Shown here one piece after another: positions 36,327 through 44,942 of a stretch of 64,000 nt of DNA. Position numbers and translations under genes: made by a program. Each line of letters starts with the position of its first letter. Position 1 is the stretch's first letter. The stretch is from an uncultured SAR202 cluster bacterium (GTDB lineage: Bacteria; Chloroflexota; Dehalococcoidia; Lucifugimonadales; Lucifugimonadaceae), in the NCBI GenBank assembly GCA_902620405.1, contig CACNIC010000001.1, positions 124,001 to 188,000 of the forward strand, in the 5' to 3' direction. The notes beneath the pieces were generated by a model. The model saw only the letters and a list, made by a program, of their open reading frames with translations, had not been told where the DNA came from and searched no databases.

Positions 36327-37037
36327 ATGAACGAAGTATATAAAGTAAGTGGAATGACTTGTGATAGTTGTGCAAACAGCATTAAAGAAGCTCTAGAGTT
36401 AAATAAATTTATTTCTTATGTAAATATTAGTCTTGAAGATGAAAATATAAATATAAGTTCTGACAAAAGTTTTACTGTCAATGAATTAAATTCATTGATT
36501 GATAATTTAGGTAACTACAAAATATATGAAGAAAAATTTACTTCAAAAATTATTGAATATTTTTCTTCAAAAAAGACTTTGTTATTGGCATTATTACTTG
36601 TTTTAATATCCTCTCTGTCATTACAGGTTTCTAAGGATAATTTTGAGTTAAATGAATGGATGATTTCTTATATGGGAATTTTCTTTCTAATATTTTCTTT
36701 CTTGAAGCTAATAGATGTAAAAGGTTTTAGTGGATCATTTAAAAAATATGACTTAATATCAAAAATAATGCCTGGTTATGCAGTTACTTATCCATTTTTA
36801 GAGTTATTTTTAGCATTAGCTTTTCTTTCAAGTTACTTTTTAATTACCTCATATATTATGACTCTTATTTTTATGACCTCTCAGTTTTTTGGAGTATTTA
36901 TTTCTCTTCAAAAGAAAGAAGTCATTAAATGTGCTTGTATGGGTTCTTCAATAAATATTGATATTTCAACATTAACTTTAATTGAAAATCTTGTAATGAT
37001 TTTGATGTCTAGTTACATGATTATAATTTTTATTTAA
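36327..37037 (+). CDS. HMA (heavy-metal-associated) domain fused to MauE/DoxX-like membrane domain
   Basis: YKVSGMTCDSCANSIKEAL; C-terminal 4-TM with KCACMGSS. Confidence 0.78.
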   Translation: MNEVYKVSGMTCDSCANSIKEALELNKFISYVNISLEDENINISSDKSFTVNELNSLIDNLGNYKIYEEKFTSKIIEYFSSKKTLLLALLLVLISSLSLQVSKDNFELNEWMISYMGIFFLIFSFLKLIDVKGFSGSFKKYDLISKIMPGYAVTYPFLELFLALAFLSSYFLITSYIMTLIFMTSQFFGVFISLQKKEVIKCACMGSSINIDISTLTLIENLVMILMSSYMIIIFI

Positions 37038-38150
37038 ATGAGAAGATATGAAATAGATTCAATAAGATCAATTGCTTTAATTTTATTAATTTTTTACCAC
37101 ATAATTATTTCTTTTGTACCTGAGACAATAGCAATTGGTTTTATCATAAATAAAGAAAAAGATGATCTTGTAGATTTACTACTTTTATTATCTCCTGCTT
37201 TAAACATATGGAGGATGCCAATACTTTTTTTAATTGCAGGAATGGCTTTTTATTTTTCATCATTAAGAAGAAACAATAAGGAACTTTTTAAAGAAAGGTT
37301 GGTGCGTATAATTATGCCACTTACTTTTTGTAGTTTTTTTATCGTGCCTGCGGGATATTTTATTTCTGGAAACTATTACAATTCTGATTTTAAGTATTGG
37401 CCATTTCCAGCGTACTTATGGTTTTTAAATTCAATTTTTTACTATTCTTTGTTTTTACTTCCTTTAATTTATTTAAATAAAAAAAATACTAATTTATTCA
37501 AATTTTTTAATAACTTATTAAAGAATAAATATATTATGTTAATGATATTTTCTATACCAATGATAATAATTGCTGGAATATTTAATCCAAAAGATTATTC
37601 AAATTTTGTTAACTTTGCATCTCTTCCATTGTTACCATTAGGTGAGCTAAATATTCATGGATTTTTTGTTGGGTTGCTTTGTTTTCTTATTGGATTTATT
37701 TTTGCGTCATCTGGAGATATATTTTGGGATTCTGTAAGAAAGATAAAATTTATAACGTTAATTTTAGCGATTATTTTTTTCTCCCAAAGACTACTTTTTT
37801 TCCTTATTCCTTATTGGGAGGGTGAATCAACAGCATACTCATTACAAATATCAAATATTTTAACTGCTTTCGAGTCAGTATGCTGGATGTTATCTTTCAG
37901 CGGGTTTGCCTCTACTTACTTAAATAAAAAGAATAATTTTCTTTCTTATTTAACATTAGCAGTATTTCCAATTTACATTTTTCATATGCCAGTGCAATTT
38001 TTAATTTCAAGTTTTATATATCCAACATCGATTGCACCAACATTAAAATTTATAATTGTCTTCCTAGCAACAATTTTATCGTGCCTTGTAATTTATGAGA
38101 TTGTTAAAAGACTCAAAGGGATTAAGATTCTTTTTGGGATTAAGACTTAA
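37038..38150 (+). CDS. acyltransferase 3 family membrane protein
   Basis: MRRYEIDSIRSIALILLIFYHI, RMPILFLIAGMAFYFSSLRR, multi-TM. Confidence 0.85.
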   Translation: MRRYEIDSIRSIALILLIFYHIIISFVPETIAIGFIINKEKDDLVDLLLLLSPALNIWRMPILFLIAGMAFYFSSLRRNNKELFKERLVRIIMPLTFCSFFIVPAGYFISGNYYNSDFKYWPFPAYLWFLNSIFYYSLFLLPLIYLNKKNTNLFKFFNNLLKNKYIMLMIFSIPMIIIAGIFNPKDYSNFVNFASLPLLPLGELNIHGFFVGLLCFLIGFIFASSGDIFWDSVRKIKFITLILAIIFFSQRLLFFLIPYWEGESTAYSLQISNILTAFESVCWMLSFSGFASTYLNKKNNFLSYLTLAVFPIYIFHMPVQFLISSFIYPTSIAPTLKFIIVFLATILSCLVIYEIVKRLKGIKILFGIKT

Positions 38151-38768
38151 TTATTCTAGTAATTTGCTAGCAAGATTTTCAATAAATTTAGAAGTATCTT
38201 TTTCATCTTCAGTATTTAGAGGTTCAGCCATAATTATTATATTTCCAAACACTTTGTAGTGAGTGTAAAGAGGTTCTCTTCTTACACAAGGAGGTGCATT
38301 GTTGCTTAAGTTTTCTGATTCAGAAAATATTTGAAGTTTGTTAGTAATTATAATTCCATCTAGTCCTGGGTTAGACTCTGGAAGCTGATTTAATTTCAAT
38401 CCTCCTCGACCTGCAACACCAACACCAGGCTTGTAGCCTCTGCAAACTAATTTCTCAACATTTGGGCCATGGCCGATATTTTTTTCCACTATCTCAATCA
38501 TTTCTGTTTGCTGTTTTGCTGTTTCCAATCCATTAGTATTTGCTAGATCTAATGTTGGATAAACAATAAATGCAACCTCTCTACCTTTATAAAAACCATG
38601 CATTGATTCAGAAGATCCTTTAAATTCTGATTCAAAGTTACCGCGCATTTTAAATCCTGAAGATTTTACTTCTTCAGCTGTAAAAACTTTATCCGTTTCT
38701 AATACTGAACTACTTGATGAACAACTTATGAATGTAAAAATAAATACTATAAATAAAATATATTTCAT
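38151..38768 (-). CDS. putative lipoprotein (paralogue of 30562..31122)
   Basis: Lipobox TFISC; HGFYKGREVAFIVYP..., YKVFGNIIIMAEP. Confidence 0.65.
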   Translation of the reverse strand: MKYILFIVFIFTFISCSSSSSVLETDKVFTAEEVKSSGFKMRGNFESEFKGSSESMHGFYKGREVAFIVYPTLDLANTNGLETAKQQTEMIEIVEKNIGHGPNVEKLVCRGYKPGVGVAGRGGLKLNQLPESNPGLDGIIITNKLQIFSESENLSNNAPPCVRREPLYTHYKVFGNIIIMAEPLNTEDEKDTSKFIENLASKLLE

Positions 38769-38791
38769 ATTTATAATTTATATCATTTTGA

Positions 38792-39721
38792 TTATCTTGT
38801 TTCAATCGGCAACGAGCTATCATTACCCCATTCTGTCCAAGATCCGTCATATACTTTTACATTTTTTTCACCTAGTAAATCAGTAAGTATGAACCATGTA
38901 TGCGTAGCTCTAACTGCAGTTTGGCAAAGAGTATAAATTGTTTCACCATCGGTAATTCCTGCATCTCCATATAATTTTTTAAGTTCATCTGCAGATTTAA
39001 ATTCTCCGGTGTCATTTACTCCCATAACCCAATTAACATTTTTAGAATTAGGTATATGACCACCTCTTTCAGCCCTAACATCTTTACCTGAATATTCTTC
39101 TGGAGACCTTGTGTCGCAAACAATTTTTGAAGGATCGTCTATCGATTCAATTATTTCATCAAGCCCGGCAATTAAGCTACTATTTATAGATGAGCTGAAT
39201 TTATAATTTGAAGATTTTGGATCTGGTGGTGAAGTAGAAATTTCTCTTCCTTCACTTTCCCATTTACCCCAAACCCCATCAAGAAGTTTTGTATTTTTGT
39301 GCCCGTATACTTCAAGGGCCCATAGCCCTCTTGAAGACCATAAATTTGAATTGCCATCATAAAAAACAATTGTTGAATTTGGTGTAGCCCCAGTAATACT
39401 TAAATTCTTTTCAATATGGCTAGCTGAAGGAAGCATGCCTTTGACGCCATCTATTTCTTGCTGGAAAACTTCTCCTGGAGTCATATGAAAAGCTCCTGGA
39501 ATGTGACCAGAGTCATACTGCTCTTTTTTTCTTACATCAATAACAATAACATCTTCATTATTTAGTTCATTTTGAAGCCATTCTGTACTGACTAATCTTG
39601 ACGAATCATTATAACCTCTATCATCAATTTCATTGTTAAGTGAATTATCATCAGAAGAGCAACCAAAAACAAATAAAGAGATGATTATTATGGTTGGTAA
39701 ATATTTTTTTAAGTTTTTCAT
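38792..39721 (-). CDS. rhodanese-type sulfurtransferase lipoprotein (two rhodanese domains)
   Basis: VIDVRKKEQYDSGHIPGAFHM, YDGNSNLWSSRGLWALEVYGHKNTKLLDG, LCQTAVRAT active-site loop; FGCSS lipobox. Confidence 0.92.
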   Translation of the reverse strand: MKNLKKYLPTIIIISLFVFGCSSDDNSLNNEIDDRGYNDSSRLVSTEWLQNELNNEDVIVIDVRKKEQYDSGHIPGAFHMTPGEVFQQEIDGVKGMLPSASHIEKNLSITGATPNSTIVFYDGNSNLWSSRGLWALEVYGHKNTKLLDGVWGKWESEGREISTSPPDPKSSNYKFSSSINSSLIAGLDEIIESIDDPSKIVCDTRSPEEYSGKDVRAERGGHIPNSKNVNWVMGVNDTGEFKSADELKKLYGDAGITDGETIYTLCQTAVRATHTWFILTDLLGEKNVKVYDGSWTEWGNDSSLPIETR

Positions 39722-39751
39722 TTTTATCCTTTACTTTAGTTAATTTAATTT

Positions 39752-39979
39752 TTAGTTTTTTGTTAAGTAAATTTTCCACTCACCATCATTTTCTTCTTCA
39801 ATTTCACAATCAAAGCCTCTTTTCATTGCTTCAGGGGGAATTGTTGATAAAGCTGGAGGGTGATCTAATATTATTTCCAATGAATTTAATTTTGGATTTG
39901 AATCTAATTCTTTATTAGTTATCATCATAGGATATGGACAAATCTCACCTCTAACATCTAATGATTTTTCAAATTTCAT
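39752..39979 (-). CDS. TusA/TsuB-like sulfur carrier protein
   Basis: KSLDVRGEICPYPMMITNKEL (CPxP). Confidence 0.9.
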   Translation of the reverse strand: MKFEKSLDVRGEICPYPMMITNKELDSNPKLNSLEIILDHPPALSTIPPEAMKRGFDCEIEEENDGEWKIYLTKN

Positions 39980-40191
39980 TTAGCCTCCTTTGCTATTAAA
40001 TTTACTCTCCAAGAGTTGTCAGTAAATTTCATTTTGCATTTAATTTTTTTGTCTAAAATTTGCATTGGTATCATTTTTATAATTGTTTCTTCATTTGTAA
40101 TTATTGAAGTTTCTGTAAAACTGCTTTCAATGATTTCATTAACTTTTTTTATTTGATCACTCAATTTTGTGTTTCTTAAATCAATTACCAT
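39976..40191 (-). CDS. small protein, possible Cys-less TusA-fold paralogue; start trimmed to the MVIDLRNTK Met (approx.)
   Basis: MVIDLRNTKLSDQIKKVNEIIESSFTETSIITNEETIIKMIPMQILDKKIKCKMKFTDNSWRVNLIAKEAK; the longer listed ORF overlaps yeeE. Confidence 0.55.
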   Translation of the reverse strand: MVIDLRNTKLSDQIKKVNEIIESSFTETSIITNEETIIKMIPMQILDKKIKCKMKFTDNSWRVNLIAKEAK

Positions 40192-40193
40192 TT

Positions 40194-41414
40194 TTAAAAC
40201 CTGCTTATAATCTTTGTTCCTAAAAAGGCACCTATGGCCAGAGATAATCCGAATAACCACCCACTAAGACTCATTGAAGGTATTGCTGAAAAAAAGGATC
40301 CCAATGTACATCCAATTGCTAACCCTGCTCCATAACCCATAAGAAGCCCGCCGCCAAAAGATTGAACTAGTCTAACCGGATTTTTTGGCATTCTAATTTT
40401 GAATTCACCAGATAGTTTTGAAGCTAAAAAAGAACCAGGAATTATTCCATATGTTGCTGCAAAAGAATTAGAAAAATAATTTGAGTTTGATGCTGCATTT
40501 GCAACACAACCTCCAAGTTCACTCAAACCTTTTACAGCTGGTTCCAGCCCAATAATTCTTAAAATATCATTGGCAGATGAAAAAAGTTCTCCAGTAACAC
40601 CAAAAGGTTTCGATACCACAAGAAGAAAAGTACTAATTATTCCTAAAATTATTACTCCTGTAGGCATGTTCCAAGGTGTCTTAAATATTAAGTATAGTGG
40701 TGAGTAAAGCTTTTCTTTAAGAGAATTGAATTCGTTTGGTTTATTGGATATTTTAAATTCCTTGTAGCCTTTTTTATGTTCGTATATTGTTAACCCAATA
40801 TAAACAGCAATACCCAGAAATAAAGTAACCAAAAAAGCTCCAAAATAACCCATATTAAATAATTTAGGAAGCCATATTTTAGGTTCATTGGATATTAAAT
40901 TGTCCCACCACCAATCCCATGATAAAGAAAGTACTGATAAGCCAGTTATTACTCCTAAAATACTAAAAAGTGAAGCTATGTAACCTTCACCAATCCTATA
41001 CAGCGATCCTGATACACAACCTCCAGCAATTACCATTCCAATACCAAAAAGGACACCCCCAATAATTGTAGAAATGCCAAAAGGTAAAATATATGGATCA
41101 GAAGGAATAGATCCAATAGTTGGATTTTGTATTATGGATCTCATAACAAATATGAATAAAAAAGACGTTGTAATCAATCCTAGAATAATTGACTTTAACG
41201 TTTTCGTGCTACCAAAAAGAAATAGATCTCTAAAAGATGATGCGAAACACAGCCTGCTTCTCTGAAGAGTTATTCCAGCTATTACAGAAAAAATCCAAAT
41301 AATACCAGTTACACTACTTATCGAATTCAAATAAATACCAAAAATAATAATAAATAATATAGCCAATAATGATGTTGGCTTAAAAGATATTAAATTTTGT
41401 GCGATTTTTTCCAT
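40194..41414 (-). CDS. YeeE/YedE (TsuA-type, probable thiosulfate) transporter
   Basis: QRSRLCFASSFRDLFLFG, GMVIAGGCVSGSLYRIGEGY, GCVANAASNSNYF, GGGLLMGYGAGLAIGCTLGSFFSAI. Confidence 0.92.
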   Translation of the reverse strand: MEKIAQNLISFKPTSLLAILFIIIFGIYLNSISSVTGIIWIFSVIAGITLQRSRLCFASSFRDLFLFGSTKTLKSIILGLITTSFLFIFVMRSIIQNPTIGSIPSDPYILPFGISTIIGGVLFGIGMVIAGGCVSGSLYRIGEGYIASLFSILGVITGLSVLSLSWDWWWDNLISNEPKIWLPKLFNMGYFGAFLVTLFLGIAVYIGLTIYEHKKGYKEFKISNKPNEFNSLKEKLYSPLYLIFKTPWNMPTGVIILGIISTFLLVVSKPFGVTGELFSSANDILRIIGLEPAVKGLSELGGCVANAASNSNYFSNSFAATYGIIPGSFLASKLSGEFKIRMPKNPVRLVQSFGGGLLMGYGAGLAIGCTLGSFFSAIPSMSLSGWLFGLSLAIGAFLGTKIISRF

Positions 41415-41439
41415 AAAAAAAGCCCCGAATTTTCGGGGC
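41415..41439 (-). terminator. intrinsic terminator/attenuator in the yeeE leader
   Basis: Minus strand GCCCCGA-AAAT-TCGGGGC + U7, immediately followed by the yeeE ATG. Confidence 0.85.
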
Positions 41440-41468
41440 CGTCCATAACTTTACTAATTTAAACGCAG

Positions 41469-41528
41469 TTATATGACCCCATTTAAGGGAGTACAACAAC
41501 AGCAGTTTGAATTAGTAATATTTTTCAT
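41469..41528 (-). CDS. 19-aa polycysteine leader peptide MKNITNSNCCCCTPLNGVI
   Basis: Four consecutive Cys codons (TGC TGT TGT TGT) upstream of a terminator and the sulfur transporter; promoter places it nearly leaderless. Confidence 0.75.
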   Translation of the reverse strand: MKNITNSNCCCCTPLNGVI

Positions 41529-41538
41529 ATCAATGAGG

Positions 41539-41567
41539 ATAGTAATTTTTATATATCCATATGTCAA
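41539..41567 (-). promoter_or_regulatory. promoter of the yeeE operon
   Basis: Minus strand TTGACA (41567-41562), 17-bp spacer, TACTAT (41544-41539); predicted start about 3 nt before the leader ATG. Confidence 0.6.
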
Positions 41568-41631
41568 TATGTATTATTATATTTATTTTTAAATTAGAAT
41601 TAAGAAAATAGTATTTAGTAAGGAGATTTAT

Positions 41632-42468
41632 ATGGTTCACGGTGGTTTTTTTAATAGGGTTTCCAATACTTTTAAAATGATGAAGTCATGTTTGGATGTA
41701 TTAAAGAAAGACAGAGAATTAATTCTTTTCCCGGTTTTTGCAGCTATATCTGTTGCCATATTTGTATTAATTATGTCTGCAGGTGGGTACCTAGATAATC
41801 TTGACACAGAACAAGGTGGGTCTCTTGCACCATTAATATTGTTGATATTTGGTGCAAATTTTTTAATAGTTTTTTTTAATTCTGCATTAGTATCCGCGGC
41901 ATTGGAAAGATTGAGAGGCGGTGATCCAAATGTTAAATCTGGACTGTCTCATGCAATCAAACATATTCACCATATTTTTTTCTGGTCAATTATTGTTACT
42001 ATAGTTGCAATTTTAATTGCAATTATTAGAGGAGATAGGAGAGAAAATAGTATTTTTAGAGAAATTTTTGCAAGTATAATTCAAGCTGGTTGGGCTATGA
42101 TGACATTCTTTGTAGTACCAATTATTGTTTCTGAAAATATTGGCCCAATAAATGCCATTAAAAGATCAACAAGTTTATTTAAGCAGACTTGGGGAGACCA
42201 AGTAGTTGCAAATTTTGGATTTGGAATTTTTCAGTTGTTTGGAGTATTGCTTGGAGTTGTTGTTGGCTGGTTTTTTGGATTATTTAGTCCAGTTTTAGGT
42301 GCATTTCTTGGAGGTTCGATAGCTGTTATGTCCGTTGCGATTATATATACCTTAGAAGGTATTTATAAGGCAGCCCTCTATGAATTTGCTCTTGGTGAAA
42401 AACCTCTTGAATTCCAGCAAGAAGATTTAAGAACTGCTTATCAAAGAAAAGTTGCATCAGCATTCTAA
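41632..42468 (+). CDS. DUF6159-type membrane protein
   Basis: MKSCLDVLKKDRELILFPVFAAISV, FFNSALVSAALERLRGGDP, VPIIVSENIGPINAIKRS. Confidence 0.75.
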   Translation: MVHGGFFNRVSNTFKMMKSCLDVLKKDRELILFPVFAAISVAIFVLIMSAGGYLDNLDTEQGGSLAPLILLIFGANFLIVFFNSALVSAALERLRGGDPNVKSGLSHAIKHIHHIFFWSIIVTIVAILIAIIRGDRRENSIFREIFASIIQAGWAMMTFFVVPIIVSENIGPINAIKRSTSLFKQTWGDQVVANFGFGIFQLFGVLLGVVVGWFFGLFSPVLGAFLGGSIAVMSVAIIYTLEGIYKAALYEFALGEKPLEFQQEDLRTAYQRKVASAF

Positions 42469-42470
42469 GT

Positions 42471-43679
42471 ATGAGCAATTTTAGCTGTGATAGTTTTGGG
42501 CAAATTGAAAAAAATTTAGACAAATTATTTGTTCCAAAATATTATCCTGGTTTCATTTTATCTATTTATGAAAATGGAAATGAAAGCTTTTTTTTAAATA
42601 AAGGATATGATGACATTTTTAAAAAAATAGAATACAAAAAAGATTCGATTTTTAGAATTTATTCAATGACTAAGCCAATTGTATCTACTGCTGCAATGCA
42701 ACTTATAGAAAATAAAAAATTGGGTTTAGATGATGATGTTACTAAATATATTCCTGAATGGGATGACGCAGTTTTTTATAAATCTAACAATAAAAATGTT
42801 ATTACTATAAAGGATTTGTTTATACATACATCCGGACTAACTTATGCGTTTCAAGGTCAAAGTGAAGTAGATAAAAAGTATAAAGTAAGCGGAATAAATT
42901 CCATTGTTGATTCTGAATTATCTTCTCAAGAAATAATAAATGAATTATCAAATATTCCTTTAGAATTTTCTCCAGGCAGTTTTTATAATTATTCTATTTC
43001 AATAGATATTTTAGGATTTATTATTGAAAGAATTTCAAATAAAACTTTGAATGAATACCTTTATGAAAATATATTTAATATTCTGGGAATGAATGATACT
43101 TCTTTCACTTTAGATACTTCAAAGACTGAAAGATTAGCCATGTGCTATCGATGGGATGAAGAGAAAAAGAAATATGAGGCTCATGACTTAAAAACTAAGC
43201 CCAACATTGAAGTAAAAAGTTATTTAAAAAAACCTAGTTCTTATTCTGGCGGTGCTGGGCTACTCTCAACAATGAATGATTACCAGCTATTTGGCTCAGC
43301 TATTTTAGATGCCAAGAAAGGAAGAAAAAATCCTTTGATAAATAAAGATACCGCAAATTTGATGATGAAAAATCATTTACCAAACAATAATCATATAGAC
43401 CAATTATCTAAATATCCATTAAAAGGTGAGCAATACTATCGAGGGCTTGGATTTGGACTTGGAGGTTCAATTTGCATTGATGAAAATGTAGGCCTTAGTA
43501 ATAGTAATGCGGGAGATTTTGGTTGGGGAGGAGCTGCTTCGACTTCATTTTATATTAGTGATAAATACGATTATTCACTTGTTTTTTTAACTCAAGTGCT
43601 TGAATCTGAAGAAACAAGAAAGTTAAACAGTGAGATTAAAAAGCTTGTTAATGGTTGTCTTGATGTTCACAAAGAATAA
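42471..43679 (+). CDS. serine hydrolase, class C beta-lactamase family
   Basis: FRIYSMTKPIVSTAAMQL (SxxK), YNYSISIDILGFIIERIS, GWGGAAST. Confidence 0.92.
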   Translation: MSNFSCDSFGQIEKNLDKLFVPKYYPGFILSIYENGNESFFLNKGYDDIFKKIEYKKDSIFRIYSMTKPIVSTAAMQLIENKKLGLDDDVTKYIPEWDDAVFYKSNNKNVITIKDLFIHTSGLTYAFQGQSEVDKKYKVSGINSIVDSELSSQEIINELSNIPLEFSPGSFYNYSISIDILGFIIERISNKTLNEYLYENIFNILGMNDTSFTLDTSKTERLAMCYRWDEEKKKYEAHDLKTKPNIEVKSYLKKPSSYSGGAGLLSTMNDYQLFGSAILDAKKGRKNPLINKDTANLMMKNHLPNNNHIDQLSKYPLKGEQYYRGLGFGLGGSICIDENVGLSNSNAGDFGWGGAASTSFYISDKYDYSLVFLTQVLESEETRKLNSEIKKLVNGCLDVHKE

Positions 43680-43749
43680 TTTAAAAATTTTTATTGTTGC
43701 TATTATTACTTTTCTTGTTTTAATTTTAATTACTGAACTTACTAATTAG
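43651..43749 (+). CDS. 32-aa single-TM microprotein (alternative start 43663), not in the supplied ORF track
   Basis: MVVLMFTKNNLKIFIVAIITFLVLILITELTN*; start inside the beta-lactamase 3' end. Confidence 0.45.
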   Translation: MVVLMFTKNNLKIFIVAIITFLVLILITELTN

Positions 43750-44878
43750 AAGTTAATTTCCAGATTGATGAATTTGATTCATCTGTAATAATAAATATTT
43801 CTCCTTCTGAATTTATATCAACATCTCTAAGTCGACCTATCTCGTCTTTAAAAATAATTTGATTATTTAAAATATTTCCATTTTGATAATCAATTTTTAT
43901 TAATAATTTATATTTCAGTGAAGTAACTAAAATATCTCCATTCCAGTCTGGGAACTCATTTCCATAGTAAAAAATTAAATCGCTAGGTGCTATAGATGGA
44001 ACCCATGATAAAAGAGGGTATTTAAATTCCTCTTTAAATGGGGCTCCGTCACCAATCTTTGTGCCAATATAGTTTGTTCCTCCCCAACCTATTTCATTCC
44101 ATCCATAGTTAGAGCCAGCTTCAACCTCCCCAATAAAATCACCACCTTTTGCTCCATGATTTGATATCAATAATTTTCCTTCTTTTGATAATGCCATTCC
44201 TTGAGGATTTCTGACACCAATCATATATATTTCATTTAATTCTCCATCAAATGGATTCTTTGGGATACTTCCATCCAAATTAATTCTAATAATGCTTCCA
44301 GCATGTGAATTAAGATTTTGAGCTACATCACCTTGGCCTCTTTCTCCAATAGTTGCAAAAAGATAATTATCTTTAATGATAATTCTTGATCCAAAATGTT
44401 TTCCGCTTGAATAAAATGGTTCTGCTTTAAAAAGTATTATGAAATTATCAAGTTTTTTAAAATCATCACTTAGCTTACCTTTTCCAATTGCAGTAGTGTA
44501 TTTGTCATCATCATTTTTGATAGAAAATGAAACATAAAGATAATCATCATAAAATTTTATGTCTAATAAACCGCCTTGCCCAATACTTGCTATAGGTATT
44601 TTGTGAATAATTTTATGATTCTTGTTAGTTTTTAGGTTGGCATAAATTAAATTACCATTTTTTTCGGTAATTAATATTTCATTATCATTAATAAATTCTA
44701 AAGCCCATGGATTATTTAATGTAGTACCAATATCAAGTTTTGATAAGTTAATTAATTTGTCATCAATAATTTCGTAATTTTCGTAATTTTCAATAATACT
44801 TTCAGATTGTTGCTCAATTGGTTCATTGCAACTCACAAATAGTAAAGCAAATAATATAAATATTAGTTTAAATGTCAT
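43742..44878 (-). CDS. PQQ-dependent sugar dehydrogenase family (aldose dehydrogenase-like) lipoprotein
   Basis: LNNPWALEFINDNEILITEKNGNL, GGLLDIKF, GVRNPQGMALSKEGKLLISNHGAKGGDFIGEVEAGSNYGWNEIGWG. Confidence 0.9.
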   Translation of the reverse strand: MTFKLIFILFALLFVSCNEPIEQQSESIIENYENYEIIDDKLINLSKLDIGTTLNNPWALEFINDNEILITEKNGNLIYANLKTNKNHKIIHKIPIASIGQGGLLDIKFYDDYLYVSFSIKNDDDKYTTAIGKGKLSDDFKKLDNFIILFKAEPFYSSGKHFGSRIIIKDNYLFATIGERGQGDVAQNLNSHAGSIIRINLDGSIPKNPFDGELNEIYMIGVRNPQGMALSKEGKLLISNHGAKGGDFIGEVEAGSNYGWNEIGWGGTNYIGTKIGDGAPFKEEFKYPLLSWVPSIAPSDLIFYYGNEFPDWNGDILVTSLKYKLLIKIDYQNGNILNNQIIFKDEIGRLRDVDINSEGEIFIITDESNSSIWKLTSN

Positions 44879-44942
44879 AAAATTTTTTGTTAATTATTGG
44901 TAATTGTATATCATTATTATTAACAATCTATAAAGGAGAAAT

